This document shows, piece by piece, positions 1 to 7,730 of a stretch of 42,471 nucleotides of DNA. Position 1 is the stretch's first letter, and each line of letters opens with the position of its first letter. The DNA is from Cupriavidus sp. BIS7 (GTDB taxonomy: Bacteria > Pseudomonadota > Gammaproteobacteria > Burkholderiales > Burkholderiaceae), in the NCBI RefSeq assembly GCF_000292345.1, contig NZ_ALOU01000051.1:1-42471 (forward strand), given 5' to 3'. Both the position numbers and the translations under genes were made by a program. Under the pieces are notes generated by a model. That model saw only the letters and a list, made by a program, of their open reading frames with translations, searched no databases and was not told the DNA's origin.

Positions 1-20
1 ACGTTGTGGGAGAGGGGAGC
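1..20. repeat. Truncated right end of a REP-like palindromic element
   Basis: The first 20 bases carry a GTGGGAGAGGGGAGC core that closely matches the right arm of the palindromic repeat near the other end of the window (about 41376-41390, GTGGGCGAGGGGAGC). Its partner arm would lie upstream of the window, so only half a hairpin is visible. Identification rests on this similarity alone. The rest of positions 21-209 shows no gene or convincing signal. Confidence 0.45.
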
Positions 21-209
21 AAGACAAGCACTCAGTTGTTCAGCATCCACTTAATTTCCCTTCCCTCCCGCCGTTAAAACGCGTGGGAAGCTTCAGTAGC
101 GTCTCTTCCCCAACGTGGTAGAGCAATGCGGCCGGGCCGACGGGCTCGCCGGCCTTGCCGCATTTTTTTCTGACTGAACCGGCGCAGGCTGCCGGTGCGG
201 AGTACCCAG

Positions 210-941
210 ATGTCCCTTCCCGTTGCCACGCTGGTGACCGGCGCCAGTTCCGGAATCGGCCGTGCCATTGCAGAAATGCTGCTCGCCGATGGCGTGACCC
301 GTGTGATCAATGTCGACTACGCAGAGCCGGCCTGGTCGCACCCGAACATGGCCTTCTTCCAGGCTGACCTGACCAATGCCGATGCCACGCGCGTGGTGGC
401 GGCAAAGGTGGCTTCGCAGTTCGCCGTGACGCGGCTTGTCAATAATGCCGGCGCCACGCGTCCCGGCACGGCGGATACGGCCACGGTGGAGGACCTCGAT
501 TACGTCGTGGGCCTGACGTTGCAGGCCACGATGCTGCTGACGCAAGCCTGCCTGCCCGCGATGCGCGCGGCCGGTTTTGGCCGCATCGTCAACATGGCCT
601 CGCGCGCGGCGCTGGGCAAGCCCGAGCGCGTGGTGTATTCCGCGGTCAAGGCCGGGCTGGTTGGCATGACCCGAACGCTGGCGATGGAGCTGGGCGGCGA
701 CGGCATTACCGTCAACGCCGTGGCACCGGGTCCCATCGCCACCGAGCTGTTCCGCCGGAGCAATCCGGAGGGCAGCGAACAGACACGGCGCATTCTGGCA
801 AGCATCGCCGTGAAACGAATGGGAACGCCGGAAGACGTGGCGCGTGCCTCGCTGTTCTTCCTTGCGCCCGAGAATGGTTTCGTGACGGGACAGGTCCTGT
901 ACGTCTGCGGCGGAACCACGCTGGGTGTGGCACCCGTATAA
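210..941 (+). CDS. SDR-family NAD(P)-dependent oxidoreductase
   Basis: A 244-residue classical short-chain dehydrogenase/reductase, probably cytosolic, interconverting a hydroxyl and a carbonyl group on an unknown substrate with NAD(P). The cofactor motif TGASSGIG is at residues 10-17, NNAG at 78-81, the catalytic Ser at about 131 (NMAS), and YSAVK supplies Tyr143 and Lys147. The C-terminal stretch of the FVTGQVLYVCGG type is usual for the family. I chose ATG 210 because GGAG lies 7 bases upstream; a GTG at 195 in the same frame has no better ribosome site. The gene precedes a Bug-type solute receptor, a common pairing in Burkholderiaceae catabolic loci, so it may act on an imported carboxylate or aromatic compound. 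That link is inference. Confidence 0.9.
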   Translation: MSLPVATLVTGASSGIGRAIAEMLLADGVTRVINVDYAEPAWSHPNMAFFQADLTNADATRVVAAKVASQFAVTRLVNNAGATRPGTADTATVEDLDYVVGLTLQATMLLTQACLPAMRAAGFGRIVNMASRAALGKPERVVYSAVKAGLVGMTRTLAMELGGDGITVNAVAPGPIATELFRRSNPEGSEQTRRILASIAVKRMGTPEDVARASLFFLAPENGFVTGQVLYVCGGTTLGVAPV

Positions 942-1047
942 AAAATGCCCGTCCCACAGGCACGGGACGGAACTGCGATTCAAAGCATTGCGTCCGCGGT
1001 GTTCATACCGACTGAACGCGGACGTGCATCTATTCCTGGAGTACAAG

Positions 1048-2052
1048 ATGAGCATCACCAAGCAACCGTCGAAGGTGCGCAGACACTTGCTGGCCGCCGG
1101 CGTGGCACTGGCCGCAGGCTTCGCGGCCATGACCGGCGCGCAGGCGCAGGGCAACTACCCGACCAAGCCGATCACGATGATCGTTCCGTTCTCGGCCGGT
1201 GGCACCACCGACATCCTGGCCCGCATCGTCAGCCTGCAACTGGGCAAGGCCCTTGGCCAGTCGGTAGTGGTCGACAACCGTCCGGGCGCGGGCGGCAACA
1301 TTGGCGCTTCGCTGGCCGCAAAGGCTCCGGGCGACGGCTACACGCTGTTCATGGGCACCATCGGCACGCATGCGATCAACCAGTCGCTGTACACGAAGCT
1401 GCCGTACGACCCGGTCAAGGACTTCGCGCCGATCACGCGCGTGGCCATGGTCCCGAACATCGTCGTGGTGAACCCGAAGGTGCCGGTCAACAACATCAAG
1501 GAACTGATCGCCTACGTGAAGGCGAACCCGGACAAGCTGTCGTACGGTTCGTCGGGCAGCGGTTCGTCGATGCACCTGTCTGGTGAACTGTTCAACTCGA
1601 TGACGGGCCTGCATATCCAGCACATCCCGTACAAGGGCAGCGCCCCGGCCGTGAACGACCTGCTGGGCAACCAGATCGGCCTGATGTTCGACAACATGCC
1701 CTCGTCCTATCCGCACGTGAAGGCCGGCAAGCTGCGCGCGATCGCGGTGACCTCGGGCAAGCGCTCGCCGGCGCTGCCGAACGTGCCGACCGTGGCCGAA
1801 TCGGGCGTGCCGGGCTATGAGGCAACGTCGTGGTTCGCGCTGTACGCCACGGCAGGAACGCCGCAGCCGGTCGTCGATCGCCTGAACGCCGAGGTGGTGA
1901 AGATACTGGCCATGCCGGAAGTGAAGAAGCAGATGGCCGAACAGGGTGCCGAACCGCATCCGGAAAAGCCGGCCGAACTGTCTGCCTTCATGAAGACCGA
2001 GGCCGCCAAGTGGGCCAAGGTGGTGAAGGCTTCGGGCGCCACGGTGGACTGA
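1048..2052 (+). CDS. Bug/TctC-family tripartite tricarboxylate transporter solute receptor
   Basis: A 334-residue periplasmic binding protein of the Bug (TctC) family, which captures small carboxylates. Residues 1-35 form a signal peptide: a basic start (KVRR), a hydrophobic alanine-rich core and a GAQAQG cleavage region. The mature protein opens with YPTKPITMIVPFSAGGTTD, the family signature, and continues with a DNRPGAGGNIG loop and an IPYKGSAPAVNDLLG segment, both typical. ATG 1048 has GGAG 6 bases upstream; extension to 925 would only add an unlikely leader. Membrane partners TctA and TctB are absent nearby, which is normal for the many orphan Bug receptors of Cupriavidus and Bordetella. 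The ligand cannot be read from sequence. A strong terminator follows. Confidence 0.93.
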   Translation: MSITKQPSKVRRHLLAAGVALAAGFAAMTGAQAQGNYPTKPITMIVPFSAGGTTDILARIVSLQLGKALGQSVVVDNRPGAGGNIGASLAAKAPGDGYTLFMGTIGTHAINQSLYTKLPYDPVKDFAPITRVAMVPNIVVVNPKVPVNNIKELIAYVKANPDKLSYGSSGSGSSMHLSGELFNSMTGLHIQHIPYKGSAPAVNDLLGNQIGLMFDNMPSSYPHVKAGKLRAIAVTSGKRSPALPNVPTVAESGVPGYEATSWFALYATAGTPQPVVDRLNAEVVKILAMPEVKKQMAEQGAEPHPEKPAELSAFMKTEAAKWAKVVKASGATVD

Positions 2053-2074
2053 TCGTCCGGACTGGCAGCCGTAA

Positions 2075-2112
2075 AAAACCGGCCAGCGGGCTTGTGTCCG
2101 CTGGCCGGTTTT
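2075..2112. terminator. Rho-independent terminator of the Bug receptor gene
   Basis: A perfect 15-bp stem (2075-2089 with 2098-2112) closes an 8-base loop. It has A residues on the left and a T-rich right side (GGTTTTCTTTT), so it could also work in reverse. It begins 22 bases after the stop codon at 2052. Confidence 0.9.
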
Positions 2113-2165
2113 CTTTTGTCCGGTTTTGTCTTGGCCACTCGAAGCTGCCGGCGAGACAAAGAAAA

Positions 2166-2186
2166 GCCCGCGATTGTGTCGCGGGC
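2166..2186 (-). terminator. Terminator of the 71-residue minus-strand gene
   Basis: An 8-bp stem (2166-2173 with 2179-2186) and a 5-base loop. Read on the minus strand, it is followed by TTTTCTTTGT. It lies about 55 bases beyond the stop of the small minus-strand gene, which supports that gene being real. Confidence 0.75.
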
Positions 2187-2241
2187 CAAATCCCAGATCC
2201 TTGGGGGACTGGAGGAGACAGCTTGCTGCCAGGCGGAAACG

Positions 2242-2457
2242 TCAGGCGAGGCTGTACTTCACCACCTGCTCTTCAACGCCGACAAACCGTACCAGCTGCC
2301 GCAGGCCGCTGGCGTATTCCTTGATGTGGTGGCCTTCCGGGGTATCGGGCAGCCGATAGTAGATCGGGGCCGCTCCAGCGCGCGCGCGGGCGATGGCGGC
2401 AGGCGTTGCCACCTCGCCCGCAGTGGCGTCTGCGGCCGGATCCGGTCTTGCGTTCAT
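2242..2457 (-). CDS. Small conserved-looking protein of unknown function (71 aa)
   Basis: I do not recognise this protein. The first 30 residues are alanine-rich and look disordered. The remainder contains IYYRLPDTPEGHHIKEYASG and a hydrophobic C-terminal segment ending VVKYSLA. There is no signal peptide, membrane helix or cysteine motif. The start at 2457 has GGAG 6 bases upstream; a longer reading from 2517 would bury that ribosome site. A minus-strand terminator follows. Good ribosome site, terminator and composition like its neighbours argue that it is expressed, but its role is unknown. It is divergent from the PadR-type gene. Confidence 0.6.
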   Translation of the reverse strand: MNARPDPAADATAGEVATPAAIARARAGAAPIYYRLPDTPEGHHIKEYASGLRQLVRFVGVEEQVVKYSLA

Positions 2458-2798
2458 AGACAACTCCAGGGAAACGCACGGCGCGGAACGTTGGGCCGGT
2501 AGCGGAAAGGCGTGCACGTGCGGATGGCAATGTCTGGAATGTATTGCAGGTTGTCGGAAAATGCCATTTCGATTTTTTTACATCAGTATCGGGACAATTG
2601 ACTAATTTGTCACAAATCGGAATCTTTCTGCGTTCGCTGCCACATGGACGGCTTCGGCGCGCTGTTCCTTTTGTTGCCCATTAGTGGTTAACGGCATGAC
2701 TCGGCGTGACTTGCGCGCTACCATAGCGCCACCTGCCCGCAACGGTGTGCGTGACCAGCAACCTCCATGCCAGCGAGTCCATCGCATCCATCGGCCGA
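2458..2798. promoter_or_regulatory. Divergent intergenic region with a 13-bp palindrome
   Basis: This 341-base gap separates the minus-strand 71-residue gene from the plus-strand PadR-type gene, so it must hold promoters for both. An AT-rich patch at 2570-2640 contains a perfect 13-bp palindrome, ATTTGTCACAAAT, at 2605-2617, with an overlapping weaker dyad (GACAA...TTGTC, 2593-2611). A palindrome of this size next to a PadR gene could be its autoregulatory operator; that is inference. I see no other gene here. Confidence 0.4.
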
Positions 2799-3362
2799 AT
2801 GTCCACCCAACACGCTCTCCTGATTTCCCTGATCGAAAAACCGTCCTCCGGCTACGACCTCGCGCGCCGGTTCGACAAGTCGATCGGCTATTTCTGGCAC
2901 GCCACCCACCAGCAGATCTACCGGGAACTGGGCCGCATGGCCGAACTGGGCTGGATTGCCGCTGACGAGGCGCTGTCGGACGTGGAGGGAGCGGAAAAGA
3001 AAGGCCGCAAGAAGGTGTACCGCGTGCTGGCCGCCGGGCATGACGAACTCGTGCGGTGGGTGGTGGCGCCTGGCCACGGGCTGGATCAGCGTGAGGAAAT
3101 CCTGGTCAAGCTGCGTGCCGACGCCGCAATCGGGCCGCTTGGGCTGGACAAGGAAATGGCGCGCCTGATCGCGTTGCACGAGGCGCGGCTGGAAACCTAT
3201 CGCGGTATCGAGCGCAAGGATTTCTCGGGCCGGCTGGACCGCCGGCAGCAGATCCAGTACGCGCTGCTTCAGCGCGGCATCCGTTTTCAGGAAGACTGGC
3301 TGGTATGGGGACGGTCGCTGCTGCCTTTGCTCGCGGCGGAGCCTGCCGGCAGCAGCGACTGA
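2799..3362 (+). CDS. PadR-family transcriptional regulator
   Basis: A 187-residue winged-helix DNA-binding protein. The N-terminus (HALLISLIEKPSSGYDLARRF) matches the PadR domain. It is followed by a recognition-helix region (HQQIYRELGRMAELGWI) and a basic wing (KKGRKKVYRVL) at about residues 60-80. The C-terminal half is helical with charged heptads (KEMARLIALHEARLETYRGIE), as in PadR members that dimerise through a C-terminal coiled coil. ATG 2799 is preferred because the domain starts there; an in-frame GTG at 2745 would add 18 unrelated residues. The ribosome site is weak. PadR proteins usually repress a neighbouring gene; the nitronate monooxygenase convergent to it ends only 18 bases away, but its own promoter is far off, so the target is unclear. 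Confidence 0.85.
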   Translation: MSTQHALLISLIEKPSSGYDLARRFDKSIGYFWHATHQQIYRELGRMAELGWIAADEALSDVEGAEKKGRKKVYRVLAAGHDELVRWVVAPGHGLDQREEILVKLRADAAIGPLGLDKEMARLIALHEARLETYRGIERKDFSGRLDRRQQIQYALLQRGIRFQEDWLVWGRSLLPLLAAEPAGSSD

Positions 3363-3379
3363 TCGACTGATCGCGGTAT

Positions 3380-4369
3380 TTACGCCAGATTGGCGGCGCG
3401 CGCCGCGGCGGCCGGTTCGGCCAGGCCCAGACGGCGGCGTGCGAGCGCGTACTCTTCCACAAAGCGGCGTACCAGTTCGGCGGCCGGCACCACGCGCTTG
3501 ATCGCGCCGACACCCTGCCCGGCACCCCAGATGTCCTTCCACGCCTTCGCGCTGCCCGAGCCGAAGTTCATTTTCGACGCATCGGAGGTCGGCAGTGCAT
3601 CCGGATCGAGCCCGGCGCGCACGATGCTGTCGCGCAGGTAGTTGCCGTGCACGCCCGTGAACAGGTTGGAATAGACGATGTCGTTGGCGGAACTGTCGAC
3701 GATCATCTGCTTGTAGGCTTCCTGGGCATTGGCCTCGTGCGTGGCGATGAACGCCGAGCCGATATAGGCCAGGTCCGCGCCGGCGGCCTGCGCGGCCAGC
3801 ACGGCGTTGCCGCTGGCAATTGCCCCCGACAGCAGCAGCGGGCCATCGAACCATTCGCGAATTTCATGCAGCAGCGGGAACGGCGACAGCGTGCCGGCAT
3901 GGCCGCCAGCGCCAGCCGCCACGGCGATCAGGCCGTCCGCGCCCTTGTCGATCGCCTTGCGCGCAAAGGTGTTGTTGATGATGTCGTGCAGCACGATCCC
4001 GCCATAGGAATGTACGGCGTCATTGACCTCAACCCGCGCGCCCAGCGAGGTGATGACGATGGGCACCTTGTAGCGCACGCACAGTTCCAGGTCATGTTCG
4101 AGCCGGTCGTTGGACTTGTGAACGATCTGGTTGACCGCGAAAGGCGCGGCGGGGCGGTCAGGGTGCTTTGCGTCGTGTTCGCCCAGTTCGGTCGTGATCC
4201 GGTCCAGCCATTCCTCAAGCTTCTCCGCCGGACGCGCGTTCAGCGCCGGAAACGAACCAACCACGCCGGCCTTGCACTGCGCGATCACGAGGTCAGGATT
4301 GGAAATGATGAACAGCGGCGAGCAGACAGCCGGCAGCGACAGGTTTTGTAGCAGGGCAGGAAGGGCCAT
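3380..4369 (-). CDS. Nitronate monooxygenase (2-nitropropane dioxygenase family)
   Basis: A 329-residue FMN-dependent TIM-barrel enzyme, cytosolic, that oxidises alkyl nitronates such as propionate-3-nitronate to carbonyl compounds and nitrite. Family hallmarks are the N-terminal LPAVCSPLFIISNPDLVIA, the AAGAGGHAGT flavin loop at about residues 151-160, and GADLAYIGSAFIATHEA, the phosphate-binding end of the barrel. I start it at 4369: GGAG sits 8 bases upstream, and the longer frame to 4465 would run through the operator palindromes. Length is normal. Two related palindromes in the promoter suggest repression by a TetR- or MarR-like regulator encoded elsewhere. The substrate is not known; many such enzymes act in nitronate detoxification. 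Confidence 0.88.
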   Translation of the reverse strand: MALPALLQNLSLPAVCSPLFIISNPDLVIAQCKAGVVGSFPALNARPAEKLEEWLDRITTELGEHDAKHPDRPAAPFAVNQIVHKSNDRLEHDLELCVRYKVPIVITSLGARVEVNDAVHSYGGIVLHDIINNTFARKAIDKGADGLIAVAAGAGGHAGTLSPFPLLHEIREWFDGPLLLSGAIASGNAVLAAQAAGADLAYIGSAFIATHEANAQEAYKQMIVDSSANDIVYSNLFTGVHGNYLRDSIVRAGLDPDALPTSDASKMNFGSGSAKAWKDIWGAGQGVGAIKRVVPAAELVRRFVEEYALARRRLGLAEPAAAARAANLA

Positions 4370-4405
4370 GACAGGATCTCCGGTCAGCGGTTTCGGGTGA
4401 ATTTG

Positions 4406-4446
4406 CGAAACTGGTTTCGAAACGTATTTATGCAACTGGTTGCATA
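4406..4446. promoter_or_regulatory. Two tandem palindromic operators sharing an AACTGGTT core
   Basis: Two perfect dyads lie between the nitronate monooxygenase gene and the divergent recombinase-like gene. The first is CGAAACTGGTTTCG (4406-4419) and the second TATGCAACTGGTTGCATA (4429-4446). Both contain AACTGGTT, and their centres are 25 bp apart. They begin 37 bases upstream of the minus-strand start at 4369, a suitable place to block its promoter. A dimeric repressor is inferred; none is encoded next to them. Confidence 0.6.
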
Positions 4447-4571
4447 GTGGTTGGCAAGGTATCACGCGATTGGCCGTCTGTGCAACTGCTTGGCCGTGGG
4501 TGTTGGCGTCCGCCAGTGGCCCATTGTCTACAATGAGCGCATTGCCTTACATGCCAAGCGGGAGAGCGTTA

Positions 4572-5648
4572 GTGACCACCCACATAAGTGCCGATGCCGG
4601 CACAGGAAAAGCTGGCCCGGCCGGCGCCGCTGATCTTGGTGACCTGTTCGATGCCGACCTGGCTGCGTGGTACGAGCATCCGGAGCGCGCATTCGATGGC
4701 TGGCTTGCCCGACATGGGTTCCGGCCCGGTACGGCCGTGGTGTACCGGGCCATGTGGGGCAAGGTACTGCGCTGGTCAGGTGAGCGAGGACTGACACCGC
4801 TGGGGTGGTCGGCGGCCCAGATCGCGGAATTCCTCGATGCCCAGAATCTGCACAAGCGTCACCGTTATCGCTACGCGCGATTGATCGAGCGCGTGTTCCA
4901 TCATCTGTCGCTGCTTCAGCAGAATCTGCACAACCCCGCCAGCCAGGCAGTCAAGGCGCGCCTGGCCGAAGGCGAGAATGATCCAACGGCTTTCCTGCTA
5001 CCCGGCGAGCGTGACCTGCTGGTCGCCCGCATCCTGGCACCGGAACCCGAGCCGATTCCCGTAGACCCGCGTGCCTCGGACCTGCCCGATATTTCGCCAA
5101 CCCGGTGGAAGCGCGCCCGGGATATCGCGCTGCTGGCCGTGCTGCTCGGCGGCGGGCTGAAAGTGGCGGAGGCCCGGGCGCTGCAGGTGGAAGCGATCGA
5201 CGGCAAGGACGCCGGTGCGATGTCGATTCGCATGGTCCGGACGGACAACGGGCGCACGCACACGGTGCCGCTGTTCGGCTTTGCCCATGCGCCGTTGCGC
5301 TACTGGCTGAGCATGCGTGAGGCGTCAGAGACACTTGGTGGCCTCGTGTTTCCGGCCATGGCAAACGGCAGGGCCATGCATGCGGCGTCCGTGTACCGCC
5401 GCGTCGAGATTCTCCTTGAGGAAGCCGGGGTTCTGGCGAGCCGTAGTGAGAGGGCATCCCCACAGACTTTGCGCAACACCTGTGGCGCAATGCATTTCGA
5501 TGCAGGGACGCCGCCGGCGGCGGTGGCGCAACTGCTGGGCATGCGTGATCTGGAGTCGGGATGGCGGTTGCGGGCCGCGTATGAGGCGTGGCAGGCACGC
5601 GCGGGGTTGCCGGCCACGGCCAAACCTGTGCCGCGCACGGGAGTCTGA
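4572..5648 (+). CDS. Tyrosine-recombinase-fold protein with a degenerate active site
   Basis: A 358-residue protein built like a XerC/XerD-type recombinase: an N-terminal helical core-binding domain (about residues 25-125) and a C-terminal catalytic-fold domain (about 175-340). The catalytic residues are altered. The first arginine (usually GLRVSE) is lysine in GGGLKVAEARAL. The HxxR motif reads SPQTLRNT, keeping Arg but losing His. The LGH motif reads LGMRD. A tyrosine is present in AAYEAW at about the nucleophile position. The protein is unlikely to be a normal recombinase and may have a DNA-binding role. GTG 4572 is chosen because GGGAG lies 7 bases upstream; ATG 4533 or 4551 and TTG 4440 lack a ribosome site. 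No attachment sites or phage genes adjoin it. Confidence 0.75.
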   Translation: MTTHISADAGTGKAGPAGAADLGDLFDADLAAWYEHPERAFDGWLARHGFRPGTAVVYRAMWGKVLRWSGERGLTPLGWSAAQIAEFLDAQNLHKRHRYRYARLIERVFHHLSLLQQNLHNPASQAVKARLAEGENDPTAFLLPGERDLLVARILAPEPEPIPVDPRASDLPDISPTRWKRARDIALLAVLLGGGLKVAEARALQVEAIDGKDAGAMSIRMVRTDNGRTHTVPLFGFAHAPLRYWLSMREASETLGGLVFPAMANGRAMHAASVYRRVEILLEEAGVLASRSERASPQTLRNTCGAMHFDAGTPPAAVAQLLGMRDLESGWRLRAAYEAWQARAGLPATAKPVPRTGV

Positions 5649-5740
5649 AGAATATCGCGGCCTTAGCGATGCACGGTTATGATGGCCGCCCGTTCGACGG
5701 CCGATCGTCGCAAAGCAAATCCTGAACTCGGAAATTTCTC

Positions 5741-6760
5741 ATGGCTGAGACCCTACTGCTGACTGGCGCAACCGGGTATATCGCGTCCCATACCTGGGTG
5801 GCGTTGCATGAAGCGGGCTACAACGTGATCGGGCTCGATAATCTGGTCAATAGCAATGCCGAGGTTGTGAACCGGCTCGCAAGGATTACCGGCAAGACCC
5901 CGCATTTCGTGGAGGGTGACGTGCGTGACCGGGCGCTGCTGGACCGGCTGTTTGCCGAGCACGCAATCGCGGGAGTGATCCATTTCGCGGCCCTGAAAGC
6001 CGTGGGGGAGTCGGTCAGCCAGCCGCTCGAATATTACGGAAACAATCTCGACGGGCTGATCACGCTGTGCACGGCGATGCAGTCGGCCGGCGTCCGGCAA
6101 TTGGTGTTCAGTTCCTCCGCCACGGTGTATGGCAATCCGCATACGGTGCCGATCCTCGAGAATTTCCCGTTGTCGGCCACCAATCCCTATGGGCAGACCA
6201 AGCTAATGGGCGAGCAGATCCTTCGTGATCTGGAAATCTCCGATCCGGAATGGCGAATTGCTTTCCTGAGATATTTCAATCCGGTGGGCGCGCACGAAAG
6301 TGGGTGGATTGGCGAAGACCCGGGTGGAATTCCGAACAATCTGATGCCGTATGTGGCGCAGGTGGCCGCCGGCAGGCGCAAGACGCTCAGCATTTATGGC
6401 GGGGATTACCCCACCGTGGACGGCACCGGGGTGCGTGACTATATCCACGTCTGCGACCTGGCCGACGGCCATGTGGCGGCGCTGGCCTACCTTGGCAAGC
6501 ACCGGAGCGGACTGACGGTGAATCTCGGAACGGGCCGCGGATACAGTGTTCTGGAGGTAGTGAAGGCATACGAACGTGCGAGCGGGCGCCCGGTGCCTTA
6601 CCAGATCGTTGCGCGCCGTCCGGGCGATATCGCCGCGTGTTACGCCGATCCGTCGCTGGCCAATGAGTTGCTTGGCTGGCGTGCGCAACGTGACCTCGAC
6701 CGCATGTGCGCTGACTCCTGGCGCTGGCAGTCCATGAATCCGATGGGTTTCGCGGCCTGA
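5741..6760 (+). CDS. galE: UDP-glucose 4-epimerase
   Basis: A 339-residue extended SDR that interconverts UDP-glucose and UDP-galactose with bound NAD, feeding surface polysaccharide synthesis. Alignment from memory to E. coli GalE is continuous: HFAALKAVGESV, SSSATVYG (catalytic Ser126), NPYGQTK (Tyr150 and Lys154), LRYFNPVGAHESG, GIPNNLMPYVAQVA, DYPTVDGTGVRDYIHVCDLADGH and the C-terminal WRWQ. One oddity is the dinucleotide-binding loop, TGATGYIASH, where the third glycine of GxxGxxG is alanine. Several extended SDRs tolerate this. Length is standard. The gene stands alone, with a shared bidirectional terminator separating it from the convergent H-NS-like gene. Confidence 0.95.
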   Translation: MAETLLLTGATGYIASHTWVALHEAGYNVIGLDNLVNSNAEVVNRLARITGKTPHFVEGDVRDRALLDRLFAEHAIAGVIHFAALKAVGESVSQPLEYYGNNLDGLITLCTAMQSAGVRQLVFSSSATVYGNPHTVPILENFPLSATNPYGQTKLMGEQILRDLEISDPEWRIAFLRYFNPVGAHESGWIGEDPGGIPNNLMPYVAQVAAGRRKTLSIYGGDYPTVDGTGVRDYIHVCDLADGHVAALAYLGKHRSGLTVNLGTGRGYSVLEVVKAYERASGRPVPYQIVARRPGDIAACYADPSLANELLGWRAQRDLDRMCADSWRWQSMNPMGFAA

Positions 6761-6819
6761 GAAACTGCTTTGCCCCATTTCAGGGCGGCCTTCTATTTCG
6801 AAAGGCAACTGGCAACAAA

Positions 6820-6842
6820 AAACCGGGCGATGTGCCCGGTTT
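6820..6842. terminator. Bidirectional terminator between galE and the H-NS-like gene
   Basis: A 9-bp stem (6820-6828 with 6834-6842) has a 5-base loop. Six A residues precede CCGGGC and a CTTTTTTC run follows, so it can stop transcription from both sides. It lies 59 bases after galE and 33 bases beyond the minus-strand stop at 6875. Confidence 0.9.
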
Positions 6843-6874
6843 CTTTTTTCCGATGGATCGATTGGTCGAATCGG

Positions 6875-7183
6875 TCAGCGAATCAGGAAATCTTCCATCG
6901 ACTTGCCGCTGGCCAGCGCCTGCGTCAGCCAGCCCGGACGCTTGCCACGGCCGGTCCAGGTATTGCCGGCGCTATCACGGTAACGGACCGGCACCTTGCG
7001 GCTGACGGCCTTCTTGCCCGCCACCACTTTTCCGCCAAAACCGAGGTCGTCGGCTGTCAGGCCATATTGTTCGATTTTCTCGCGAATATCGGCGATCACC
7101 GAGGCTTGCTCGCGCGCCTTGATCTCTTCCGCCTGCTTTTGCAGTTCGCTGATTTTCTGAACGATTTCCTGATATGTCGCCAT
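6875..7183 (-). CDS. H-NS-family nucleoid protein
   Basis: A 102-residue histone-like silencer of the betaproteobacterial H-NS group. Residues 1-45 form a charged coiled coil for oligomerisation (EIVQKISELQKQAEEIKARE). Residues 46-65 are a basic linker (GGKVVAGKKAVSRKVPV). The C-terminal DNA-binding domain carries YRDSAGNTWTGRGKRPGWL, the family signature that inserts into the minor groove of AT-rich DNA. The start at 7183 is preceded by GAGG 6 bases upstream. Such proteins silence horizontally acquired AT-rich DNA, so the AT-rich immunity cassette at 16900-20700 would be a plausible target; that is inference. Confidence 0.92.
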   Translation of the reverse strand: MATYQEIVQKISELQKQAEEIKAREQASVIADIREKIEQYGLTADDLGFGGKVVAGKKAVSRKVPVRYRDSAGNTWTGRGKRPGWLTQALASGKSMEDFLIR

Positions 7184-7730
7184 TTGTGTCCTCGGTTTTA
7201 CTGTTGGTCCATGTATCGACGAAATGAATTATAACGACTGAAGTCGCCGCTGCAAATCCCTTGGCCCGAAATGGACAAAATTTGCGAAAAGTCTCACATC
7301 GAAATAATCCATGAACTTTCCAAGTCGGCACCGGTCATCCGCGCAATTCCGGCAGCCGCAAACCGCGTCATGCCGCTGCAGCCAACCCGCATAAACGTGA
7401 CAAACAGGAAAAATATGGTTTCCGCGGTTGCGATATTGCCGCGAACGTGTACGACGACACGTGGTATTCAGCAGACGCTGAAACAAACGGCGCATGTAAG
7501 AAGTTTCTCATTTCAAATGAAAGCTAAATGAAAGTATGTGCCGAGCATGTCACGAATAATCCGGGCAGATCGTTGTGCGTCAATCGTCATTCCGGAAGCG
7601 CATTCGCTGATTGCCTCAAGGATGTTTGCGCGGTGGCCGTTATGGATTCCTGAGCAGACCGTACGGGGTGTCGGCCTGCCGGACCGGGGCGTTGGGTGGC
7701 TTCGGGTTATCTCCAAATGATGAGCACATC
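7184..7730. promoter_or_regulatory. Long intergenic region upstream of the chemoreceptor
   Basis: These 547 bases contain no open frame I can support. The part next to the H-NS-like gene is AT-richer and likely carries its promoter. At 7508-7520 there is a 13-bp palindrome, TCATTTCAAATGA, overlapping two direct copies of AAATGAAAG (7515-7523 and 7526-7534) spaced by 11 bp, one helical turn, the spacing favoured by OmpR/PhoB-type activators. At 7616-7643, TCAAG and GCCGTTAT form a weak FliA-like pair with one base too many between them. None of these is proven. Confidence 0.35.

Noticed and set aside
4440..4571. Longer N-terminus for the recombinase-like protein from TTG 4440 or ATG 4533
   Set aside because: TTG 4440 lies in an operator palindrome and ATG 4533 in a possible -10 box (TACAAT); neither has a ribosome site, while GTG 4572 does.
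4572..5648. Active integrase of a mobile island carrying the nearby genes
   Set aside because: Catalytic residues are altered, no attachment repeats are visible, and the flanking genes have normal composition.
7271..7531. 86-residue plus-strand open frame in the long intergenic region
   Set aside because: No ribosome site, no recognisable protein features and low-complexity composition; an overlapping minus-strand frame is equally open.
7616..7643. Possible FliA promoter for the first chemoreceptor (TCAAG, GCCGTTAT)
   Set aside because: The -10 box differs at two positions and the spacing is one base too long, so it is not listed as a promoter.
7538..7720. 60-residue plus-strand frame before the chemoreceptor
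   Set aside because: No ribosome site or protein signature, and a minus-strand frame of similar length covers the same bases.
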